Shown: one piece after another, positions 48,161-59,633 of the stretch
Position numbering within the stretch: position 1 is the first letter of the stretch
Layout of the letters: every line of letters starts with the position of its first letter
Source: Fomes fomentarius
Lineage: Eukaryota; Basidiomycota; Agaricomycetes; Polyporales; Polyporaceae
Assembly: GCA_022606135.1 (NCBI GenBank)
Contig: JABYQN010000007.1
Location: 1,240,001-1,304,000, forward strand
Direction: 5' to 3'
Length of the DNA stretch: 64,000 nt
Program-made: the position numbers and the translations under genes
The notes under the pieces: model-generated
Database searches by the model: none
Told to the model about the DNA's origin: nothing
What the model saw: the letters and a program-made list of their open reading frames with translations, nothing else

Positions 48161-49336
48161 ATGCCCTCCCACTCTAAGCCCGACGCTGACAACGTCTCCT
48201 TCCCCGCAGGGTCTCAACGGCAGCGTGCCAAAAAGATAACAGTTGCGTGCAACTTCTGCAGATGTAAGTTTCCGCCTTCCTTCCCCTATTGTCATGGTCT
48301 CACACCACCTTCTTGGGCGCAGCCCGGAAACTTAAGTGCGACGGCGGCAGACCGGCGTGCGGGCAATGCTTCAAACGTTCGAACCCGTGCGACTACACGA
48401 CGAGCAACAAACGCCGCAACTCTGGCAAGCAGCGGAAACAGTACGGCAGCGAGAGCGAGGATGACAGCATCGAAGACGGCACGGCCGACTTTGACCACCC
48501 TTCGCATTCCCCCGAGCTATCGTCCGCGCCGCATTCCCGAAGAAGCTCGAACGTGAGCATGCTTCTCACAGACACCCTCCCACCGCTCAGTGCGGCAGTG
48601 GAAGCGCAATCGCGCGACTTGGGCTCCTCCGTCCTCCCGCCGATCAGCCATTCTGCGGGATACGGCGCGCCGCCCGAGTCGCTCAGGCCGTCGCTGAACA
48701 CGGAGCTCCCGCCCATCGCTACGCTGTCTACGCCCAGTAGGCCGCAGGAGGACGGCCCGTCGCTGTTGGTGATTAAGCAACAGGCGGACGATACGGTGTC
48801 TCGCCGCCGCACGTCGTCTGCCGCGTCCGGCTCGACATCAGCCACCTCAGGGCGGAGTGGAAGGAGCGGATCAAAGATCGTTGCCTGCAATTTCTGTCGA
48901 GGTGCGTTGCAGATCATTCCCGCGAATGGATAAGGAGCGGTGTTGGATGCACATTGACTGATTGTGGCCCTGGTTTCTGTTATCCGTTTGCACAGCTCGC
49001 AAGACGAGGTGCGACGGCGCCCATCCCACGTGCAGCAGCTGCTCACGTCGATCTCTGCGGTGCAACTACGTCAATGATCCGACTAAGCGTTCGAAGAGCA
49101 GCGGCAGCGGCAGTAGTGGCACCGGGGGCGCGACGCCCCCCGACATTTCCGCGTCGACGTCGTCGCGCTCGTCCCCTGTCGCGTCTGTCACGCTCAGCAC
49201 ACCGAGCCTCTCTGAATCTGCATCTATCAACACGCGCCCGCTGAGCTCGTACGACGCGGAGCTGATGCAGCCGTCGGCGAAGAAAATGCGACTTGAGCTG
49301 ACCGCGCCGAGCATCGCGGTGCTGAATCAGTGCTGA
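48161..49336 (+). CDS. Transcription factor with two Zn2Cys6 clusters
   Basis: Exons 48161..48263, 48323..48901 and 48996..49336; 340 residues. Cluster 1 is at residues 30-57: CNFCRSRKLKCDGGRPACGQ then CFKRSNPC. Cluster 2 is at 223-250: CNFCRARKTRCDGAHPTCSS then CSRRSLRC. Both have spacing C-x2-C-x6-C-x6-C-x2-C-x6-C, and each is interrupted by a phase-1 intron directly after the CNFCR start, so the second cluster copied the intron with it. The linker between them is Ser/Pro-rich with an acidic patch (SESEDDSIEDGTADFDH). The end is Ser-rich with a small basic motif (PSAKKMRLEL). Two DNA-binding clusters in one chain could bind two half sites as a monomer. It begins 74 bp after the septin-like stop. 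Confidence 0.85.
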
Positions 49337-50178
49337 CCCTCGGACGTACGGTATCATATTCATAGGTGTTGCGCGTGAACAGTTCTTGCCTCGACTGTTC
49401 GCTGGAATGGTTGTATCCAGTTTGTACCCTTATACTTGTTTTTTCTCGTCACCTTCATCCCTTCTCGCCCTATACTTTACTTGATATACAGGCAAGGACT
49501 GTGTCGGAATTGATCCGTCTCCGCTAGTAGAAAGCGTTATGTACGCGCGTATGATATTTCCCTCTCCCTTCCCCTCGTTCTTGTTTGAATCCCCAGCATC
49601 GCATCGCATTTCTCGAGACTCGAGCCCCATCTTGCGTTCATTTCCGTTTCCGTCTCCGTCTCCCCATCTCCCCACCCGTCCGTGTCCGTCTTGATCCCCA
49701 TCCCCAGACTGGTCACATATCTTGATCTGTCTGCCCCCGCTTCTCGTGCGCCTCTGTTTTGGGTATTAGGATATCAGGCTTGTCGATACGCTCGTTGTGC
49801 ATTGGAAGTGTACTATAGCTGCCCTGGATCGCATCAGTTGGAAACAAACGTTGTGTTTGCAGAGTGACGCCGGAGTGGACAGTTAAGCTCGGATGGAAAG
49901 GGAGTGGCCAAATAGAGACAAAGCAGGCGCTGGGCGGCGCGGACAGGGGAAAGCGCGACAGCCGGGCAAGCGCAGGCTTTGCAACTTGGCTTTGGGATTC
50001 GCAGGGCCCTTGCTTTCACTGCTTGCTGCATGCACATATCCCGCTGGTCGTCGCTGGTCGCCTGTCTCTCTCTGCCCATCCCCAACCTCGCGCCGCTCCT
50101 TTCTCCGCCCAACTCACCTCCGACTCCCACACAGTGTTGAGTTTTTGATACCCTCTCCTTGCTGTCGCCCGTCGCACC
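49337..50178. other. Intergenic, regulator 3' flank and septin promoter
   Basis: No coding sequence is recognised. Sequence near 49560-49690 is pyrimidine-rich (TCCCCATCTCCCCACCCG). The region before 50178 is the presumed 5' untranslated region of septin paralogue 2. Confidence 0.5.
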
Positions 50179-52631
50179 ATGTTCAGCTTCCGTCGCAAGC
50201 CCAACAAAAACGCAGACGAGGACCACAGCGGGCCTCCGTTCATCCGCACCTCGCCCTCTCTCCCGGAGCTCTCTGCGCAGGGCATACCATGGCCTAGCAA
50301 CCTCGTCGACCTCAGCCAGCTGCCCCAGGAACTACCCCCGCCGAGGGGCGCGGCGAAGACGTCGTTCACCACGGACAACGCGACGCCCGTCCCGTTCCAC
50401 AAGCCGTGGTCGTCCCCCGGCAAAGCCACAGACAGCTCGGCCGGCCCACCCATCGCGTCGCTCTACGCCTCCCACCCGCCCTCCGCGTTCGAGACGCGCA
50501 AGCCGTCCATCCCGGGCAGCGGCCGCCACCGCGCGAACCAGAAGCGGAACAGGAATCCGACGACGTTCAACCTCATGGTGCGTGCTCTCCCCATTGCCGA
50601 CGTGTGCGTGTCAAGTAGGCTCAACGGAGCGCCCTCTTCTTTCTCCTATCGCTGGATTGTGCGTCACTTGTTCTCACTTTGGTGGTGGACGGACGCTATG
50701 ACGATAGGTCGCTGGCGCGCAAGGCACGGGCAAGACGTCGCTGCTGCGGCTCATTCTCGAGACTGCGGACATCTCGCCGACTGCGACCGCGGACCAGAAG
50801 GCTGCCATGGAGCGGTTCTTGCGTGGCTCGCCGAAGAGGACGGACGCCATCCAGGCGGCGTGCGTGGAGATTTGTGAGAGCAAATACGACAGGCTGCTGT
50901 TGTCCGTGATCGACACGCCCGGCCTTGACTTCCTCGAGGGCCACGAGCTCAAGCTCGAGCGTCAGGTGTCAAGTATCGTCAAGTACCTTGACATGCAGTT
51001 CGCCGATACGCTCAGTGAGGTGCGTAGCAAGCTCTGGATCGTGATACGCCAACGTCTTCCATGCTGCTTGTCGTGCGGCAAATTGGCAATGTGAATGATG
51101 TTGCTAACAACGTGAACAGGAATCGAAGGTCGTACGTCAGAGCAAGGGAGACCAGCACATTCACCTGTCAGTATACCTCATATGACGCGTTTTCTCCGTT
51201 CGCTTATCTGTTGTACAGGTGCATCTACATGATTGATCCTGCTTCGATCGTGAGCGAGACTGCGCGGCGCGGACAGTCGTCCTTCCCTACCAAGGTGCGC
51301 TCGGAGACCACGATCTCCTACAAGCCGCCAGACCTCTCGTCCATGTCGGAAGACTCAGACTCGGAGGACGAAGACGACGGCTCGGGCAGCTCCCTGAGCA
51401 TGTCGCCTATCGACATCCGCGTCATCCGCCGCCTCTCTGCGCGCGCGAACGTGCTGCCTGTGATCGCTCGGACCGACTCCCTCACGGACGAGAAGCTCGC
51501 TGCGATCAAGAAGGTCGTCCGGCGCGATCTGCGTGCCGCGAACCTGGACTTCGGCGTGTTCGGGCCCGTCGCGGACGACCTGAAGGGCCCCAACGAGGAG
51601 CCTGCTGCCCGCAATGGCCACCGTCATACCGACAGCAGCACCGGCAGCGAGCACAGCAACGGAAACCCAAGCGGAAATATGCCTGGGAACGGCAACGCGA
51701 ACGGTAATGGCAATGGGAACGGGCACGTCACTGTCCAGTCGAAGGAGGAGAAAGAGCCGGAGGCGTCCGATGACGCACCCGAGGAGGAGCGGCCGTCGCG
51801 TCCAGTCATCAAGTTGCGCGCCGCAAGGCTCGCCCGGCGCCCCTCTCGCTCGCGCTCGCGTTTGGAGATCAACGAGCTTGAGTCCTCAGAGGAGCCGAGC
51901 TCGGAGATCGTCAACGACACGGACAGCGTCGCGAGCCGCCGGTTCTCCGCGCACATCGTCGCGAAGACGGACCTGAGCGCGCACCTCCCCTTTGCGCTTA
52001 TCACGCCCGAGCACACGCACCGCAAGCGCGGCAAGAAGGTGACGAGCCCGAACGGCCACGACGGGGACGCCGCTGCGTCCAAGCGGGACTCGATCATCGC
52101 GCCGTCAGAGGACGGGCATGCGTACTCGGTCGCGCAGTCGAGCATCGTCACCTCGCCGATCTCGCCGTCGACGCCGACGTCGTCGATCCGACACTTTCCG
52201 TACTTGCAGGGCCCCCCGGCCGACCTCAAGGGCGTGTTCGTGCGCAAATACCGGTGGGGCACCGTCGACGTGCTCAGCCCCGAACACTGCGATTTTGCCG
52301 CGCTCCGGACGGCGGTGATGTCGACCCACATCAAGGTACGTCCGCGTTCGATTGAGTCTCTCTCTCATGGAGTGTTTGCCCGGGGCAGCCAAGCTGAAAA
52401 CTGACGTGCGCGTTGCGACGGCAGTTGCTGAAAATCCGGACCAAGGAGGTGCTGTACGAGAGGTACAGGACAGAGAAGCTGCTCGCCCGGCGCGCGACGC
52501 GGAACATCAGCGAGGATGAGACGCGCAGGTTGTTTGAAGGTGCGTTCTGCTCTACGTTCCGGATGGGTCGGTTGTCGTCACTCGTTCTGACTGAAAGTAT
52601 GGTTGCGCATGTGTTAGATCTCGGACTGTGA
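50179..52631 (+). CDS. Septin-family GTPase with long low-complexity insertion, paralogue 2
   Basis: Exons 50179..50577, 50708..51019, 51120..51166, 51219..52335 and 52425..52631 (the last end is provisional). The first 130 residues are Ser/Pro-rich and end in a polybasic region (RHRANQKRNRNP), then the P-loop VAGAQGTGKTSLLRLILE at residue 134 on. Switch II is SVIDTPGLDF, the G4 motif VLPVIARTDSLT, and the septin unique element FVRKYRWGTVDVLSPEHCDF. Between G4 and that element lies an insertion of some 220 residues with Asn/Gly repeats, an acidic stretch (EEKEPEASDDAPEEERP) and Arg/Ser repeats. The tail after the element is ETRRLFE-like, no coiled coil. Exon order matches paralogue 1. It is the second of two septin-like genes here, likely descended from one duplication. 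Confidence 0.8.
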
Positions 52632-53156
52632 TGATGATTTTTGGGGCTCCCGTCTATCTGTGTCTATTCTATCCCTCGTGCTTGCAGCATGTTCTCTGTA
52701 TCTACTGACGTCTCTGTTGTGCCTGCTGGCTGACGCATCTCCTGTCGAGCCGGACGGTTTTGTGCCGTCCGTGAAAGTTGGTGCTCGATGCTGGCATGGC
52801 TTGTGTATCTCACCGCTCGTTCATTATGCGCTATTAGCTACTACATACTTCACATACTCACCATAACGCCGCCGCACTCCTACCTAGTCTCACACACCCT
52901 GCCTGTAGTTTCGTTCCGAAGATCCTCTCTTCCTTCCTTGCACATGCTTCGCCGTTTTACGTTTACGCACTCGCCCGCGATCTGCGACCCCTGCTCGTTC
53001 TTGCCCCCTCTCCCTCTCCCTCTACCTCCCCGGTTTGTTGAACCTCGAGCTCTTCGAGCTTCAGGCCTTACAGCTTGCTGCTGCACGTAGTTTGTTTTAC
53101 CATTATTTGCTATACTGTGGTACGAAGGGCCCCGTGGCATGTATGCGTTATACAAA
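52632..53156. other. Convergent intergenic region, septin 2 / ARO7
   Basis: No coding sequence. The region is pyrimidine-rich in its right half (CCCTCTCCCTCTCCCTCTAC near 53007) and should contain both 3' ends. The last exon of the septin could continue here if the provisional donor at about 52539 is used. Confidence 0.45.
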
Positions 53157-54588
53157 CTATTTACCGTTCACTTTCGTCGCGCCCGAGAGCTGTGCGATCT
53201 CGTCCTCTGAGAGCCCCTCTAGGCGCACCAGCAGGTAGTCAACCTAAGGAGCGAAGTAAGGTTATTGTATGTCAGCACGCTGTTTATGAGCGGGGAAGCG
53301 AGAGAGAGCAGATCCACGAAAGCACACACACACACCTCGACCTCCTTCGTGAGCGGGATGATGTAGTGCTCGTAGAGCTCGACGACGCCGTCGACGTCGA
53401 TCTTGCGTGTCGCCGAGTCGTTCAGCGGCTCGCCGTCGGACGAGAAGTTGATGGCGTAGAGCGACGCCTTCTTGCGGAGGCGCTGGAGCAGCCGCTGCTC
53501 GACCTCGGGCTTCGTGATCAGGCCCTCCAGGGCGGCGCGGTTGCGCGACTGGATGTGCGGGACGAAGGCGGCTGGGTTGTCTCTGAACTTGCTCTCCGAG
53601 ACGAACTTGCCTGGATTAGAGTTCAAGTGGAACGCAGACCACGGTCGGCAGGTCAGTCAGTCGAGGTGAGAGGTGAGAGATGAGAGGCGAAGGAGATAGA
53701 ACGATAAACGGGGGTAGGGCGGTAGGGCGGGCGGGGTAAGGAAAATCAGGGATCGCGGTCAGAAACCGGGAGACGGAGACAGAGACAGACACGCACCGTA
53801 ATGGACACGCTTGGAGATGGCCTGGAGGACCTCGAGGTCGACGAAGGCGGCGCTGCCGTAGTTGCCGTCGTCCTCGTACTCGTCGTCGCCGGAGATGCCG
53901 TGGGCGCGCTTGAGGGCGGCGAGGGCGCGGGTGGCGTCGCGGGTGATGCGGGGGACGATGGCCTGGGTGTAGAAGGAGAGGATGGACTTGTTGACGTTGA
54001 TCTTGTTCGGGTAGAGGATGGGCGGATGTGGGAACGGCTTGAGGATCGGCGGTGGGAGGTCCGCTATGTCCGTGAACGGGTATTCGTCTGGGCTGCGGGG
54101 GATGTAATAGAATGACAAGGGCTACAGTCAATTCCTCCGTTCTGGTCTTATCTCGTGCGCACAGGCTGTGTGTGCTAGATGGGCGTGCGACGCACCTCGT
54201 GTACCTGCGTGCCTTCGCTGCAGCAGAACAGGATCACGCCGGCAGTTCGGAATCATGTCAGCTCGCGTGCGTCTTGCGGGTGGAGAGCGGGCTTTGGCTG
54301 GGACAAGGGAAGATGGGGAGAGAGGAGAGAGAGCGCAAAGCACGCACCGTGGAAGGTCTCGGTCTCCTTCAGGAACCACTCGAGCCAGCTGCCATCGAAG
54401 CCGACGTCCTTGAGCTCCTGGATCTGGCCGCGCCGGTACGCCTTGGGGTTGTGCGCGAACTGGGCGCGCTCGATGAGCGAGAAGATGATCGTGTCCTCGA
54501 GGCGGGTGAGGATGGCGCGGATGCGGTCGAGCGAGAGCGGGTCGCCGCCGATGATGAAGTTTTGCTCGGGGAGGGGTATGGTAGCCAT
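53157..54588 (-). CDS. ARO7: Chorismate mutase, AroQ (ARO7)
   Basis: Exons (5' to 3') 54348..54588, 54205..54217, 53797..54092, 53336..53610 and 53157..53243; 303 residues. The second exon is a 13-nt micro-exon that supplies AKAR between FH and SPDEYPF; the frame is continuous only with it. The protein reads LDRIRAILTRLEDTIIFSLI, EWFLKETETFHAKARSPDEY, then PNKINVNKSILSFYTQAIVP, with DLEVLQAISKRVHYGKFVSE and PLTKEVEVDYLLVRLEGLSE at the end. The N-terminal arginine (LDRIRAILTRLED) and Lys/Glu residues of the four-helix active site are present. It turns chorismate into prephenate for tyrosine and phenylalanine. Yeast ARO7 is inhibited by tyrosine and activated by tryptophan; the sequence here has the matching regulatory helix region. 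Confidence 0.95.
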
Positions 54589-55836
54589 AGGTCTTGCGTG
54601 GGTGAGTCACTAGTTCAACGTTCAACCCTTTAGCCTGCTAGAATCGCACGCGCGTCGGTGTGTTGGAGGGGTGGTGCGCTGTGACTGGGGTGCATGACCT
54701 ATACGACAGCCTACGACTTTATGGGCTGCCGATGGCCGCTTGCTCACGCCCAATCGCGGCGACGCTGCGGCGAAAGATACGTGCTGGTTGGCTCAGCTCC
54801 ATGCTTGATCGTCTGCGATAGAGCCACTGGCCCACTTCATGTCCGCTCGCAAGCACCGGATAGGCTCTCCGACAGCTGAAACTGAAGCCACCCGCTCAGT
54901 CGCTCAAGGCCGGCGGCTGCGGAGGCTGAGTGAAGCCACCACCATCCGTCGGAGTCGCCCCATTCACACCGTTGCATTTCCTCCGCCCTGCCAGTGCTCC
55001 TGGCTAAATACAGGCACTGTTTGCTACTTTAGAGGTGGAGTACTTTGAGTACTCGTACAATCTCAAACTAATTCCCCCGACGCCGATGGCGCACACAATG
55101 CCAATCAGCGTCCAGTACCGACTCGATACGGATTCAAGGAGATGTCGAGATCGCACTGTATGAGTCATGCCTTTGGACTCGCAGGCGTTCGGATTAGGCG
55201 GCTTACAGACGTCGAACGCTGGGAGCAACTCACAAAGCAGCGCTTTGAATGTTTACCCGACGGTCTCAGAACAGTGGTTAACCTCGGCCTTTTCTCATCG
55301 TCTCACTGATGACGCCTATGGCGGTTGCGCTCGACCTCATCCACCGATATCACCAAGTGAAAATCCTCCCTCTTGAAGCCCGGGGCACCACAAGCATCAA
55401 TACAGACGGCGTTCCGTCTTCCTGGAACGTTCATCGTGCCAGACGCGGAGTCCCACCAATGCCAGAGCACCCCCCAACGCCCCGTGCCGTGGTGCGATAA
55501 TCACTCCTCTATCATGGCCACGAGCATGTGTGAACGCTCCGCCCCCCACAGTCTAACAGGAAGTCTCGAAGCCTCTCGGGGTGGCCTTCTTCTTGGAGAC
55601 GGGCCGTGCCAATAATGCCAGGGCGGGCAAACTGCATGCCGAGCACGTTCCCCGTCCAAGGGGATTGGATATGTCGGCCCAAGATTGTGCATGCCCTGCA
55701 CGCAACGATCCTACTGGCCGAGGCTATAAATGCACCTCTCGACGGGAAGCCGTAGGCCTACTCGCGCCCACGCCCACGACCATCTCGTTCTTCCTCTCTC
55801 GCCGTCCTGACTGTACTCCTGGAGTCCCTTCTCGCC
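54589..55836. other. Divergent intergenic region, ARO7 / THI4
   Basis: No gene is recognised. Right part contains the THI4 promoter. I looked for the TPP-riboswitch signature (CTGAGA with a CTGATCTGG-like partner) in the 5' region and did not see it. Confidence 0.5.
55725..55730 (+). promoter_or_regulatory. TATA box of THI4
   Basis: TATAAA in the context GGCTATAAATGCACC, about 107 bp before the THI4 start codon. Position and sequence fit a fungal core promoter. THI4 genes are strongly regulated by thiamine supply, which usually goes with a TATA-type promoter. Confidence 0.55.
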
Positions 55837-57071
<1,235 letters not shown>

Positions 57072-57933
57072 AAACGACATGAACAAAACGGCGTACGCAC
57101 GAACGGGGTTGTGTTTCCTGGCACGAAATATACAACGTAGTACAACCTAAAACCGTGTAGCATCAGCACCGACCATGTATCACGACCCTACCCAATCGCA
57201 GTATATACATACGTACCTCACATACCTGCCAGATCGACTGGGACGCAGTAGCCGGCGCACACCTCCGTCTGTAACCCCAGCTGACATTCGGAATACGTGT
57301 AAGTTATCGTACAACACCCCCGCAACAGCAACACTCTACTTCTACCACCACGCACCGTAAACAAAGAAAGACTAAACGATCGACCTGGATGCATAGAGGG
57401 GATAGATGAGAGCACTGCCGTCACGGCGAACCGGAATCCTAGTAGAGCCAGAACAGAACATGAGGGAGCCAGGACCAGTAGATGATCCCAGAAGGGAGCG
57501 GGAGAGGGGAGGGAGCGAGGGAGAGGGAGGAAAGGACACTACCGTTCGTTCTGATCTGTGAGATGCGAGTAAGAGAAGTCGATAACCTCGAAAGGTGACC
57601 ACCGCAGATGATACTTGTGTGAGGGGACGATGAGAACGAGGAATAGGTGAAGGCATAAACAAACGAGCAAGTGTACCATAAAGTCAACGTCAACCAGAAC
57701 CAGCAGATGTGAGATCGCGCGCATGTATGCGTCTGGATATGAACTTATAGATTAGGATGTGATCAAGAGTGGGTGTGGGCATCAACGCTGCACTCCAGCA
57801 GCGTGGTGACTCTGAGGTCGGTGTGGGTAGACCGCAGATGTTGCATTGGGACAATTCCATTCTTCAGCATTCTTCCGCCTGCGCCTCTTATAGGCGCGTA
57901 GACGGATCGGCCTGCAAGCGACCCGAACGAGGA
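57072..57933. other. Convergent intergenic region, THI4 / NDK-like gene
   Basis: No coding sequence. Contains both 3' ends. Sequence is purine/pyrimidine skewed (GGGAGCGAGGGAGAGGGAGG near 57513). Confidence 0.5.
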
Positions 57934-59633
57934 TCACGCACGCACAGCGCGTGGAGCAAGGGCGGGCTTGCCCTTGGCCTGGTTTCCAGTGAGCGCAGCC
58001 CCCGCCATCTTCGCCGCCCTCAGCAGCGCACTCTTGTTCGTCCTCGGCGCCATCACCGGTGCCTGCAGACTGCTCGGGCGCGGACGCGGCTTTGCTGGCG
58101 CCTCTTCTTTCGGTGGCGCATCCCCGTTCGTCTTCCCGTTCGCTTTGGGGACAGACCCGGACGACGTGGAGGGACGGGGTCCTGGACGCGTGCCAGTGAG
58201 TGAAGTGATACGGGACAGTGCGGGACGTGTGACACCGTTGGTCGCCATTGACGCCGCGGACGGAGGGCGGGCGAGACTGGGGCGTGCTGAGGGGACGCCA
58301 CTGAAAGATTGTCGAGAGGAGGAGCGGGAGGGGACGGACTGGTTGGATGGTTGGCGGACTAGTACAGCGGGAACATCGTGAATGGTGAGTATCACATTCT
58401 GAACGCATACCGAGACAACCGGAGCAGGACGTACACTGAAAGGATGTTGGGGGCGCGGCCTCCTTCTGCTGCCTCAGCGCCGCGCTCTTGTTCAGCCTCG
58501 GTGCGACTGTGGGAGGTTTCGTACTCGCAACGGCGATGCTCTCTCTCCTCTTGTGTCCCGGGACGCCGTCGAAGGTAGCCTTTTGCTGCGCTGCATTCGT
58601 GATCGCGGGCTTCTTCTTCTCTGCCGGCTTGATGCCCAACCTGAGCGACGCGGCGCGGGTCATCCTTGGGGCCACGACGGGCGGCGCTGTGGACGCAACG
58701 GTGATCGTCTCCGAACGCTTGTGTCCGGGAACATTGGCAAACGTCTCAGCAAGTCTCTCCTTCGTCGGGGCAACACGCTTGGGAGTCTCGATCGCAATCC
58801 CCGCGCGAAGGGCAGCAGCCTTGGACATGCGTGGGACGATATCGGGGGCAGCGTGAGTGGGAGGGAGCGCACGCGCCCTGAACCCAGGCTTCCCAGCACC
58901 GTTCGCCGACCCGCCCGCGTGCGAGGAGGCATACTCAGACCCTCCTCCAGCATTGCGCAGCTGCTCCAGCACAGAAGACGACACGGACCTGAGCGAGCCC
59001 GCGGTGAGGCCGTTGTTGTAGCTCTGGCCGACGTCGGGGAGCTCCGCGGTCGGGAAGGGCGGGGAGGAGGCAAACATGGCTTGGATCTGTATCTCCGCTG
59101 TCTGTGCGTCCGGGGAGCCCATAACGCCGTTCTGGACAGCGGAGATGCCGTAGAGCGCGCGGAGGGAGTTGGGGGTTTCCCTGCGCGCGACTTCGGGGTC
59201 GGGGTCGCCCATGAGTGAGTTCCATACGGCGACGGCGCGGCGGCGCTCGAGGACGTAGACCCAGACGGGGCCCCTGCACGAGTGGGAGGCAAGAGATATG
59301 AAGAGAGGGCAGTGGCGACAGGGGCGGCGCACTCACTCTGCAAAGGACTCATAATCGGGGCCGAATAGCTCGAAGAGCGTGTCCGGGTCTGTCTCAATGT
59401 CGAATTCCATTTGTCTCTCTTTCACAATCTGGGCGAGGTCAGCACGGACGACGGATAGACGACTCGCGCGGAGGCAAGCGCACCTCGAATCCAGCGTCCG
59501 AAATGCGGGGCTCGATCTCAAACCTGTGGTTGAGCGCATGGTTCTTGATGATAGCGACCGTTCGCGTTGTTGGCGAACCGGGGCTAGAAGTAATCTCTCC
59601 GGGAGCCTGACTGGGGGACGAAGGGGCAGACAT
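57934..59633 (-). CDS. NDK-like domain protein lacking the catalytic His, with C-terminal repeats
   Basis: Exons 59484..59633, 59337..59428, 58435..59273 and 57934..58358; 501 residues. Residues 24-150 have the nucleoside-diphosphate-kinase pattern: TVAIIKNHALNHRFEIEPRI, then GFEIVKERQMEFD, FGPDYESFAEGPVWVYVLER and TPNSLRALYGISAVQNGVMG. In true kinases that last motif is NAVHGSD; here the catalytic histidine is Met132, and the Pro-Asp after the nucleotide-binding lysine (K30) is Asn-His. A repeat region follows: APDIVPRMSKAAALRAG, PPVVAPRMTRAASLRLG, PPTVAPRLNKSAALRQ and PVMAPRTNKSALLRAA, with two VPGHKR[SR]E spacers. The tail is Ser/Pro/Arg-rich and basic. The fold suggests nucleotide binding or protein contact without phosphotransfer. 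Function is inferred only. Confidence 0.75.

Noticed and set aside
55500..55836. TPP riboswitch before THI4
   Set aside because: Neither the CTGAGA element nor its partner loop is present; the 5' region is short and TATA-driven.
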